From Colias croceus (lineage: Eukaryota; Arthropoda; Insecta; Lepidoptera; Pieridae): 64,000 bases of DNA. Below, piece by piece: positions 40,711 through 49,358 of this stretch; the first letter of the stretch is position 1, and the number at the start of each line of letters is the position of its first letter. The notes under the pieces are model-generated. The model was given only the letters and a program-made list of their open reading frames with translations, was not told the DNA's origin and made no database searches. The position numbers and the translations under genes were made by a program. The stretch is taken from assembly GCF_905220415.1 (NCBI RefSeq), contig NC_059553.1, positions 9,572,501 to 9,636,500 on the forward strand, given 5' to 3'.

Positions 40711-43563
40711 TTAAACTAAGTGATGCACAAGGTACTTAAATTTATTTAACCTAAGGGAGAACATATCTAGATCTTGAGCAAATTCATTGTAAATTCTACA
40801 AAGTCTAGGAATTGGAGAATTGGAACCAAGGACAGTCCTACGTAAGGGGGGAGATAGAAGGTTAATGGTATTTCGGGGATATTTAAAAGGAACTTTAATT
40901 TTGAATTTAGATAGCAACGCCGAACAGTTAATATGACCATTTAAAATTTTAAATAAATACATTAAGTCCAATGCGTTTCTTCTTTTATCTAAGTTTTTAA
41001 TTTTGAAATGAGTTAGACGGTTATTATAACTTCTCAATTCCTTGGATTTTCCGACCGAAAATGCAAGATGTTTTAGAAAACGCTTTTGAATTCGGTCTAT
41101 TCTGAGACTGTGCACTGCATAGTGAGGTCTCCACACAACAACACAGTACTCCAGTATACTGCGCACCAGCGTATTGAATAATATTATCTTGGTTTCAGCT
41201 TTTTGGAACGATTTGGTATTTCTAATAATAAAACCCAAAGATTTTGAAGCCTTTTTAATTACAGCATCAATATGAGGAACAAACGTCAATTTTTTGTCCA
41301 TAATAACCCCTAAGTCTCTGATAGACTTCTCAACTTGCAAGTGAGAGCCATTCATTCTGTAATTGTGGATGATAGGATTAGTCTTCCGTGTGTATGTAAT
41401 GTATGAACATTTTTTGATATTCAGCTCCATACCATTGCTTTGACACCACGTGTACAAATTATTGATATCATCTTGTAGTAACAGAGCATCATCCGTGCTA
41501 TTTATAGTCATTGTCAACTTAAGGTCATCGGCAAACATGTATGGAGTCGAGTTAAGGAAAATATTTGGCAGATCATTTATAAAAATGTTGAACAGGACGG
41601 GCCCTAGGTGCGAACCTTGCGGCACACCTGAAGTTATATCATATATATCAGACTTATAGCCATCAACAACAACATAGAAATACCTGTTAAGCAAATAGGA
41701 GTTGAGCCATTTAAGAAAATGACCTGTGAACCCATATAAAGATAGTTTGTGAATTAGTACACTATGTGAGACTTTGTCAAAGGCTTTGCAAAAGTCCGTA
41801 TATATGACATCAACTTGCCCATTAGCATCCACAGATTCAATAGTATTTTCTATGAATAGAACTAGGTTAGTACAAGTAGATCTCGCAGTAGTGAAACCGT
41901 GTTGGTAATCGGATATATATTTTTCCATGTAACTTTGGACCTTCGGGCATACTATACTTTCAAAAACTTTAGCCAAAGATGAGAGAATTGAAATGGGCCT
42001 ATAATTACAAACATTATCTTTTGAGTTAGATTTATGGATGGGAACAACCTTTGTTAGCTTCCACTTATCTGGAAATAATCCAGTGCTGAGTGAAATATTA
42101 AATATTCTATAAAGAGGAATAGCTAATTGGTCCGCACATTTCATAAGAAAAATAGGGGGTATGTTATCAGCTCCTGACCCTTTTGAAATATCAAGTTTTT
42201 TAAGCTTGGTTATAATAGCATCTTTGTCAATATATAAAGAAGGAAAACATTCAGAATTATTATTTATTAAATTTAAATTGGTGGATGGCATATTTCCGTT
42301 AGGAATGTTACTGTTTGGGCTGTACACAGAGTGGAAATAAGAGCCAAACAGATTGCAAATATCCTCTCCAGTTGATGCTGAAGTCACTCCATTTGACATG
42401 CATTTTGGATAGGTACTAGATCCGTTTCGCTTAGATTTTATATACGACCAAAAATACTTTGGTTGTTCCGTTATTTTATGTTCCATTCGACTGATATACC
42501 ATTTATAACATTCCTTGGACAATTTCTCACAACGCTTACTACATAGACGAAGTGCTATTTTATCCATTGGGTTACCATAAAGGTTACATTTTTTGATGTA
42601 CTTGTTTTTCTCCCGAATACATCTCTCAAGTTTTTTATTAAACCATGGAGGCTTATTGCGTTTTTTTGTTAATATTGTAGGTACAAATTTTTTAATTAAA
42701 CTATCCATATGCTCATATAGAATATCGACCATCAAGTTAGGATCCCTAAGGTCCTTAAAAAGTTCATGCCAGTTTATCAATCCTAGCTCCTTGTTGATAT
42801 TCGTATAATCTGCTTTGTTAAAATTAAATCTGACAGATTTGTTTGGTTCTAAGTTGCTATCCAAACTCAAATTCAATGTAATATCTAGTGGGGGATGATA
42901 AGGATCAATTTTACACAAACAATCTGTAGCTTCTGTTACAAGACAACTAAGTACATCCACAAAAATCAAGTCCAACAATTTGTTATATAAGTTACGGACA
43001 TAATTAATCTGTTTTAAATTATTCAAATGTGTAAAATCTATAAAATCTTGATATAATTTAGGATACGCGTTGGAACAAGAACCATTTAAGTGAGACCAGT
43101 CTAAACAGCTCATATTGAAATCCCCAATGAGTATTATATTATGCTCGTCGTTTAATCTTTCAGTAACAGAATTAAAATTATCCATAAAATGATCGAGAAC
43201 TGGTTTTTGTACAGGTGGCGGTAAATATACCACACAAAATGTTATTTTAAATCTAACAGTAATATTAATTGAAACCCATAAGTCCTCACAGTCACTCTTA
43301 AAATTTACGAGTTCACTAACAGCGAACCTCTTGGAGACAGCAATCAGAACGCCGCCGCCTTTAATTTTATTATTGAATTTAGAAGGCATTCTATCTCGCC
43401 TGAAAACAAAATATCTATCATCAAAAAGTTCACTGTTAACAATATCCTCATTGAGCCAAGTCTCTGTCAAAACAATTACATCATACATAGAATTACATAA
43501 ATTACGATAAAAATCTTCACATTTCGATCTCAAACCACGAGTGTTTTGATAGTATATCCTTAA
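40711..43563 (-). CDS. LINE ORF2: endonuclease-reverse transcriptase
   Basis: The open frame is unbroken. A TTG at 43533 gives 940 residues, but upstream codons read YYQNTRGL, the first endonuclease motif, so the real start is earlier. From the TTG: TETWL (Glu 24), GGGVLIAV, LIGDFN (137-140), LLDLIFV (Asp 188) and DPYHPP (210-215, catalytic His) give a complete endonuclease. The reverse transcriptase (about 455-730) has YRPISILSSLAKVFE, QHGFTTARSTCTNL, IYTDFCKAF (Asp 580), GVPQGSHLGPVLF (636) and MFADDLKLT (FADD 667-670). The C-terminal part has RIQKRFLKHLAF. Endonuclease motif order and reverse-transcriptase core match the 19851 protein, indicating the same clade. Plus-strand frames at 41450 and 42593 are shadows. 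Confidence 0.9.
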   Translation of the reverse strand, partial: LRIYYQNTRGLRSKCEDFYRNLCNSMYDVIVLTETWLNEDIVNSELFDDRYFVFRRDRMPSKFNNKIKGGGVLIAVSKRFAVSELVNFKSDCEDLWVSINITVRFKITFCVVYLPPPVQKPVLDHFMDNFNSVTERLNDEHNIILIGDFNMSCLDWSHLNGSCSNAYPKLYQDFIDFTHLNNLKQINYVRNLYNKLLDLIFVDVLSCLVTEATDCLCKIDPYHPPLDITLNLSLDSNLEPNKSVRFNFNKADYTNINKELGLINWHELFKDLRDPNLMVDILYEHMDSLIKKFVPTILTKKRNKPPWFNKKLERCIREKNKYIKKCNLYGNPMDKIALRLCSKRCEKLSKECYKWYISRMEHKITEQPKYFWSYIKSKRNGSSTYPKCMSNGVTSASTGEDICNLFGSYFHSVYSPNSNIPNGNMPSTNLNLINNNSECFPSLYIDKDAIITKLKKLDISKGSGADNIPPIFLMKCADQLAIPLYRIFNISLSTGLFPDKWKLTKVVPIHKSNSKDNVCNYRPISILSSLAKVFESIVCPKVQSYMEKYISDYQHGFTTARSTCTNLVLFIENTIESVDANGQVDVIYTDFCKAFDKVSHSVLIHKLSLYGFTGHFLKWLNSYLLNRYFYVVVDGYKSDIYDITSGVPQGSHLGPVLFNIFINDLPNIFLNSTPYMFADDLKLTMTINSTDDALLLQDDINNLYTWCQSNGMELNIKKCSYITYTRKTNPIIHNYRMNGSHLQVEKSIRDLGVIMDKKLTFVPHIDAVIKKASKSLGFIIRNTKSFQKAETKIILFNTLVRSILEYCVVVWRPHYAVHSLRIDRIQKRFLKHLAFSVGKSKELRSYNNRLTHFKIKNLDKRRNALDLMYLFKILNGHINCSALLSKFKIKVPFKYPRNTINLLSPPLRRTVLGSNSPIPRLCRIYNEFAQDLDMFSLRLNKFKYLVHHLV

Positions 43564-43625
43564 ATTATTGAATTTTAATGCTTACTAACAATAAATATAA
43601 CTTGCTTAAATCTAAATTATACAGA

Positions 43626-43880
43626 TCAAACTATTTTATTCAATGAGTCGATGTCTCTTATTAATATGTATTCAGTAAAGTCCGTTTTCCTCACGTAAAT
43701 GCGACCACTTCTGACCCAAACATGTTTATAGCCCTTTTCTTTTGCCTTGATGCGAGTTGCTGCATGTAACGCTTTATTTGAGGGACTCAGATGTTCAGTG
43801 ATATATATTGGGGATTTAACTTCATCAAACCCCAAGTATGTAGTATTTAATTTTTCGGTAACAGATTTAGAACGATTGAA
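43626..43880 (-). pseudogene. LINE ORF1 C-terminal remnant
   Basis: The minus-strand frame reads FNRSKSVTEKLNTTYLGFDE, then SPIYITEHLSPSNKALHAAT, then KHVWVRSGRIYVRKT and a stop at 43626. This lines up with the end of the ORF1 at 22795 (FNRQNGEKLNTSLIG, HLSPANKQLHAATRLAAKE, ARIFIRK). The N-terminal two-thirds are missing. Confidence 0.75.
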
Positions 43881-44146
43881 ATACCTACAAAGGTACGATT
43901 ATAAAAACATGGACAATTAAAAATTAACCTTATTCGTAGCGTGTTTGCTTTCCTTTTTGTTTGCATTTAAAAACGTCACGAACAGGGCTTAAAGGACGAT
44001 TAATTTTCCCGTCACACGTTTTTAATATTTTATAAGTTGATCTTATCACTTGTCAGCAAGATATTTAAACAAAACTTGGAATATATGTACCTAATTCCTA
44101 GAAGAACAATAATAATTATAACCTTTTAAAGTTTCACTTTTATTAC

Positions 44147-44269
44147 ATCGTCTCAAACTTTTTGGTCTGTGTAGCGCATGTCGCGTGACGCACGATACGT
44201 ACGATAATTATCGTACAAATACGATAATTTTTAGTTAAATGTCTATAGTGTGAAAAAAAGTTTCACTTT
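44147..44269. mobile_element. AAAGTTTCACTTTTA-ended MITE
   Basis: The left end AAAGTTTCACTTTTATTACA and right end GTGAAAAAAAGTTTCACTTT pair only loosely, but a palindromic centre (CGTACGATAATTATCGTACAAATACG) reported here as CGTACGATAATTATCGTA is evident. It resembles the GAAGTGAAACTT group but has different interior text. Confidence 0.4.
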
Positions 44270-44393
44270 TACCGTGGTTTCATAAAACCACACAACATTT
44301 TTTTATTTTTTTATTGTGATTAGGGAAGCGCTTGACCACAATTTCGCCTGATGCTAAGCTGACATGTGGTGTAAGATGGTACACGTTTTTTAA

Positions 44394-45703
44394 CCCTAGA
44401 AAGATAGTCTGCGTCAAAATGACTCATGCGTTTTCAAAATATTGTTGTATCTTTTTAAATGTCGCGAATCCATAACTGTTCGTTTAGGACATTTCATAAA
44501 TCACTGAGAGCTACCCTATGGTATACGTTTCAATAAAGTTAATATAACCGATTTTGAAATATAACTACTACGTGAGTCAAAATTACGCATGATTATCTTT
44601 ACCGTGACTTTTAAGACTTTGACTTCGATGGTAGTTTGATTATTTTTTAGCTTATTATTACTGTATATTGCGACTTATGTTATAAATTTATTTTTATACA
44701 TATTGAAGCAAATATAGAAAACAATTGGAGCTAGAAAATTTGAAGAATATTGTATACGGGCCACTCTTATGCAAAGCGATGAGGGTCCCTGTGAAGATAC
44801 CGATAGTGAAGTAGGAGGACCACGAAATTGAAGATGACAAGCAAAGTAACACAGAAGAAACTTTTCCTGATGATGTACAAAGCATAAATGATATATTAAA
44901 TTCAAGCAAAAGGCGGAGTAGATGCATTAGACCGAATGTGATCCCTGATGTCCTATAGTAGGAAGACAATGAGATGGCCAATGGCTTTATTTTATGGAAT
45001 CATTAAAATTGAATGCATATTGCATATCAAATTTATAGTTACAATGTTAACAAGAAAAGCACAAAAACATCTGAGTCAAAAAACATGAAATATAGAAGCA
45101 AGGAACTGTATTTTTTGTCTATGCGAAGGCGTTTAGAATCACCAGCTTTGAGAAGATATTTGCGTGATAATGTCTCCAATTTGTTGCCAAATGAAGTGTC
45201 TGGTACATCGTAAGAAAGTACTGAGAATGCCTCCAGTAAAAAAAAACGTATTTACTATACTTTTTGTCCTTCTGAAATATGACGAAAGGCAAATGCGTCC
45301 TGCAAAAAATGTAACATAGTTATATGTAGTGAGCATACGTTGAAATGTTCTAAAGTTGTTTCTCACTAATTTTTCATATAACTATATGTACAACATATAT
45401 ATAACATATAAAAAAGACTGATAATTGTGGTAAAATATAAGTTTTTATTAGAAACCATACGTGTTACAAGAATTGTTGATTTAAAGCAGACGTTTAATGT
45501 TTTCGTTTTTTTATATATAAAAAAATAATTATAAATAAATTATCTATAGAATTAATTATTCTAAAATAACTGTTAATATATAATAACTTACAATTTAGAG
45601 AAAAAAATTAATATTCCCCGACTTAGAGCTAACTAAAAACCATGCGTAAATTTGACGCATGACTATCTTTCCCGTACTACTCAATATGATTATCTTTCTA
45701 GGG
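44394..45703 (+). mobile_element. Internally deleted piggyBac element
   Basis: TTAA lies on both sides (44390-44393 and 45704-45707), followed inward by CCCTAGAAAGATA at each end. The left end continues GTCTGCGTCAAAATGACTCA, the right end (inward) CCCTAGAAAGATAATCATAT, then a second GATAGTCATGCGTCAAATT. These closely parallel the 5' and 3' ends of the T. ni piggyBac element, including the internal inverted repeat (TGACGCATG type). At 1310 bp it is about half the length of an autonomous copy, and it keeps only broken N- and C-terminal pieces of the transposase. Confidence 0.92.
44768..45369 (+). pseudogene. piggyBac transposase, deleted and frameshifted
   Basis: The acidic N-terminal part survives in two frames: QSDEGPCEDTDSEVGG, a stop, then EDDKQSNTEETFPDDVQS and NDILNSSK. 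It jumps directly to GGVDALDRM, the segment near the end of the catalytic domain, so the DNA for most of the catalytic core, including the DDD aspartates before it, is missing. Next come SRKTMRWPMALFYGI, a frameshift, then RSKELYFLSMRRRLESPALR, RYLRDNVSNLLPNEV, and a cysteine-rich tail (FCPSEI, stop, RKANASCKKCNIVICSEH) corresponding to the C-terminal RING-like domain. Several in-frame stops show it is dead. The minus-strand frames at 44675-44981 and 45139-45366 are shadows. Confidence 0.85.
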
Positions 45704-45739
45704 TTAAGATACCTTCTTAACCCTATTCACTCTACGCTT

Positions 45740-45948
45740 CAAGAGCTTTCCAGCCAGGGTTTCGACCGCTTTGCCTAAAACCTAATAAACTGTATTTTTG
45801 TATACAGTTTATTAGGATTTAGACAAAGACCCTCCCCTTGAAGCTCTATCTATTAAAAAAATTGCATCAAATCCGTAGTTTCAAAGATCTAAGCACTCAG
45901 AGAGACGCAGAACGGCGGGAAGCGACTTTTCTTTATACTATGTAGTGA
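45740..45948 (-). mobile_element. Helitron-like element, TCACTACATAGTATAAA subfamily, decayed 3' end
   Basis: On the minus strand it starts TCACTACATAGTATAAAGAA after an A. Near its 3' end a perfect 14-bp inverted repeat (CCTAATAAACTGTA at 45781-45794, TACAGTTTATTAGG at 45802-45815) has arisen around a 7-base loop, and the expected CTAG terminus reads AAGCTC. Confidence 0.6.
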
Positions 45949-46162
45949 TAATATACCAAATTACGCAGATATTTATTAAGGAATTGTTACATAATGCCCA
46001 GGTGCGAAGAGCTTCTAAAAATAGGCACAAAAACTGGCTGACCAAATATACATTGTTCTGCTACGACACCCTTATCACTTTGAGGTATGAAAATAATTTA
46101 CGACCTGTTCTTAGGAAGAGGTCGCACTGTGACACGAGAATTTTATATATAGACAACATATA

Positions 46163-46336
46163 CTAGCTATGCCGCGCGGTTTCACCTGAAGGCAAAATCA
46201 AGTATTTCTATAGCTCTGATGACCTACTATTTTACTGAAAAGTTTCATCCAAATCCGTCCATTTTTTCGTGAAAAAGAACGAAACCGAAAACATACATCT
46301 GTCCTCACTTTCACATATTTTATCATATTAGTAGGA
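46163..46336 (-). mobile_element. CTAG-ending Helitron-like element, TCCTACTAATATGATAAAA subfamily
   Basis: On the minus strand it starts TCCTACTAATATGATAAAAT after an A and ends CGCGGCATAGCTAG before a T. The body (GTGAGGACAGATGTATGTTT, ATTTGGATGAAACTTTTCAG) differs from the other subfamilies. Confidence 0.72.
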
Positions 46337-46662
46337 TTTAATTCAACTCAATCCACAAAATGTTCTAGCAACGTTCCAAGTTTTTACAGTATTTGATAGG
46401 CTCAAAATGAATTAAACCATCAATCGCTAGAAGCGCTTCACACGTATTGTAGGACAGACGATCAAGCGATGCTCAATCAATTACAGCTACATTTGCGACA
46501 CGCTTAAAGCGAACAAATGAAGACAAATCGACGAATCTATTCCCCGTAGACTATCCCTTACCATTTGCTTGTCTGCATTGAAATTAAACTCTTTCATTGC
46601 AACTAGTCTTATCTCTATAGTTCTATAACAATAGACGGTTCGAAAAAGATCTTATTTCTATA

Positions 46663-46888
46663 AAGAAGTGAAGTGAAGTCCCATGTCCCCGTAGTGGGGT
46701 AAGGGGCAGATGCATTATGCATACATCTGTTTCACTGATCGTGACCGCCTCCTTGGTACAGTGGTTGACGCGTGAGCGTAGAACCGAGGGGTCCTGGGTT
46801 CGATTCCCGGTGGAGACGAAGAAAAAAAAATGTCTCGGTCTGGTAGGACACAGAAGGATGATCACCTACTTGTCCCTAAAGAAAAATC
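46663..46888. mobile_element. SINE copy with inverted 5' segment (twin-primed)
   Basis: This is the same SINE family as 17459 but rearranged. On the plus strand the first ~75 bp are the reverse complement of the SINE 3' part (GAAGTCCCATGTCCCC ... TTTCACTGATCG). The head and body follow in sense orientation (GACCGCCTCCTTGGTACAGT to CCCTAAAGAAAAATCGATC). The whole is bounded by one target duplication, GATCTTATTTCTATA, at 46648-46662 and 46889-46903. Seen on the minus strand, the 5' segment is inverted ahead of a normal 3' tail, the signature of twin priming during reverse transcription. Confidence 0.9.
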
Positions 46889-46903
46889 GATCTTATTTCT
46901 ATA

Positions 46904-48000
46904 GCGACAGCGTTTTTTCTACATTAATATTATAATTATTATAGATAGGAAAGATTTGTCGTTTTGTAGGCATAGGTATGTAAAACCAAGATTACTGAAT
47001 TCTTTAATTAAAAAATTATACTGTTATAAGACATTGGCATCTTTTTTACGATTCAACTTTTGAAAGAATCTGACACGGTTGGAAATTAGATTCAATCCAA
47101 ATGTGTTCAGCCGTTCTTACGTAACTACCTAACTAACAGACATGCATCCACTATTGTTTTTTATTTATTAATTACAAATTTAATATACAGCAGTGAAATA
47201 GTAAGGGTATGTTATACATTACTAACACATTCATTTTTCCAATTTTCAATAATGTTTGTGTTGGAACCAATCCTTTGTTCTCTAGGGAGGTGATAAATGA
47301 ATGAAATGATGTTTATTTCTGTCATACATTTGTTTGTACTAACTGAGCTACTTCCATTACAACTATTATTTTGTTTTTGTATGAAAAGTACGCTACATTT
47401 TAATCTACAAGACTAATAACTCTATTACTTCTCTATTATTAGTATAATTTTCTTTATGTTATGATTTTTTAGTTTTACTAGCATCAAAAGTTTCAAAATA
47501 TATTCTTGTGTTTAGCAAAATATTACAAATCTCAAAATAATATTTTTAAAGAAGATTATTTTTATAATTTATAAATTAGTTAAGTTAAGTTAAGTTTATC
47601 AAGTTAATACAACCTACCGAAGTTCAGTTCAAATCTAGAAAAGGTTAAGTCAAAGAAAAAGAACGATTTCTACGAAGTAAGTGTAGCTACCAGGTAGTTA
47701 AAGGATAGATTTCTTTTAGTAGTTTATTTTCAAAGGAAACGTAAAAGCTACTTAGTCCGTTTATTCACATTGGGCTGTATCGCCTCTTACGGGATTTAAA
47801 AATCTGTCTTAAAATACTGCATAAAATCAAGAAGCTAAGATAAACCTGCGCCCACGATAACACGCTGAAGCGAATAATATTTATTGCTTATTTCGTTTTC
47901 TTTTTAAAATTTAAAATTATATTATAATCGCGTGTGATTAATGATTTTAAACACGTGCAAATTTTCCACGTATCTAACTCCTTCGACTCATGGACATGTC
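46904..48000. other. Non-coding DNA
   Basis: No gene. Low-complexity TTAAG repeats (GTTAAGTTAAGTTAAG) occur near 47578. Confidence 0.4.
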
Positions 48001-48004
48001 CCGC

Positions 48005-48240
48005 TCTGCTCATAACCACTCAAGCGTTTGGCGAAGCTAACGCCTGGGAAAGCTTGCAACCACACATAGCCACCTACTCCGTTGTTATCAACGGAGTAGG
48101 TGGCGGGTGGTTATCCACCCGCCATATTCATATCACTCTCCTCGTTCGTAACCACCCGCCACACTCATAACCACTCGCTTCGTTCATAACCAGCCGGCCC
48201 GCTCATAACCAATCGCTCCTTTCACAAGTATAACCACATA
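48005..48240 (+). repeat. Degenerate TCATAACCACTC tandem repeat with hairpins
   Basis: Six or more spaced copies of (C/T)TCATAACCA(C/G)(C/T)C occur at about 48008-48235. Two strong hairpins sit in the middle: 48070-48103 (15-bp stem CCACCTACTCCGTTG, loop TTAT) and 48103-48122 (8-bp stem GCGGGTGG, loop TTAT). A flanking pair, ACTCAAGCGTTTGGCG...GCCTGGGAAAGCTTGCA near 48020 and a similar segment near 48240, brackets the array. The class is unknown. The plus-strand frame across it is not a credible gene. Confidence 0.65.
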
Positions 48241-48249
48241 CTCAAGCGT

Positions 48250-49174
48250 TTAGCAAGTCAGTAATACGCCTGGGAAAGCTTGCAGTCGCCAGGTGCTGCA
48301 CTCGACTCGCTATGACACTTTTATTTACAAAGGATATCTCATTTTATTCTATTACGTAAATTTCTTTGATTTACGTACTTAGGAATATTAAAAATTCTAG
48401 AATTTTATTTGACAGACGCTATTATAAAAAGCTTGGAGCTTTTTAATGACGTGACTGTTTTGTAGACGGTGTTTTGTGGTAAAACGAGAGGTTGTTTATA
48501 AAGTTAGGTTTATAACTTCAAAGGAAAATCTAGCTACCTTTGTTAAGCTCAAATCAAAGCTTTAAATCAAGTGGTGTTACATAAGTTAAGACAAGGAGTC
48601 TTGACTAAGTAGAGTATGGTTTTCTAAATTTTAGTTTGGCGTGGATTTTTATACATTTAGAAACTAAATATTTATCGGATTTTTAGCAGTTATATTACTA
48701 TTTATCGTAGCAGTTCTAGACTCTGTAAATATATATTTTGAGATAAATAATTATAAGTCGGAAAAGATCAAGAGACCAATTCCAAAACCAAGCGAGGTCT
48801 AATGTTTTGTATATTAAATTTAATACTTTCCATTGAAATATGATGTTACTAAAAATATAAAACAAGGAATAAAGGGGCATTTGTTGCTATTAACAATTAC
48901 TCACATGAAAATTGCTCAAATCTCCGTTATAGAGAAGATATATAAGTCCGTTTGTCCGTTTTCTATAAGAATTTGTACGAAAATTAAAATTTAATATTAT
49001 ATACTGTTTTTTTTGTTATAATAAATAATGCTATTTTCATATAATTTTATAAACACAATGGATATTCTATTATCTAATAGCTCTATTTAGTATAGTAACA
49101 CAACTCAAAAATGTAAAAAATCCATAACAATTATTAGTAAAGCAAGCTCAAATAAAAATATCATTATATTTTTA
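48250..49174. other. Non-coding DNA, includes one member of a 53-bp direct repeat
   Basis: No gene. Positions 48943-48995 are identical to 49756-49808 over 53 bp (TAAGTCCGTTTGTCCGTTTT ... AAAATTTAAT). Confidence 0.5.
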
Positions 49175-49358
49175 CTAGCTGTGTCCCGCGGTTTCACCCG
49201 TATTACTCCGCTCCTGTTGGTCTTAGCGTGATTATATATAGCCTATAGCCTTCCTCGATAAATGGGCTATCTAACACTGAAAGAATTATTCAAATCGGAC
49301 CAGATTAGCGCGTTTAAACAAACAAACAAATTCTTCAGCTTTATTATATTACTACAGA
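49175..49358 (-). mobile_element. Lep1-type Helitron-like element, complete
   Basis: On the minus strand it starts TCTGTAGTAATATAATAAAG after an A and ends CGCGGGACACAGCTAG before a T. It keeps the TTCTTTCAGTGTTAGATAGC core but has lost about nine bases at the AACTACTGGTCC motif. Confidence 0.8.

Larger units (their letters stand above)
40520..43880 (-). mobile_element. 5'-truncated Jockey-type LINE
   Basis: The 3' end on the minus strand is a TAAATAATAAATAATTTG-rich tail around 40520-40545, unlike the pure poly(A) of the 19644 copy. ORF2 is whole. ORF1 survives only as its last ~85 codons, ending abruptly near 43880 where similarity to the other LINE stops. The protein resembles the 19851 ORF2 throughout but is clearly a different family. 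Confidence 0.8.
44290..45760 (+). mobile_element. Old LINE-like 3' repeat disrupted by piggyBac
   Basis: Text on both sides of the piggyBac insertion (GAAGCGCTTGACCACAATTT, TAAGATGGTACACG at left; TACCTTCTTAACCCTATTCA at right) reads as one continuous repeat after removing 44394-45703 and one TTAA. It resembles a common lepidopteran dispersed repeat, from memory; not verified. Confidence 0.4.

Noticed and set aside
43626..43835. Independent 69-codon gene
   Set aside because: Its sequence matches the end of LINE ORF1 (HLSPSNKALHAAT) and sits just upstream of ORF2, so it is a truncated ORF1.
47934..48170. 78-codon plus-strand frame
   Set aside because: It spans the degenerate tandem motif and hairpins; the composition is repeat-driven and there is no domain.
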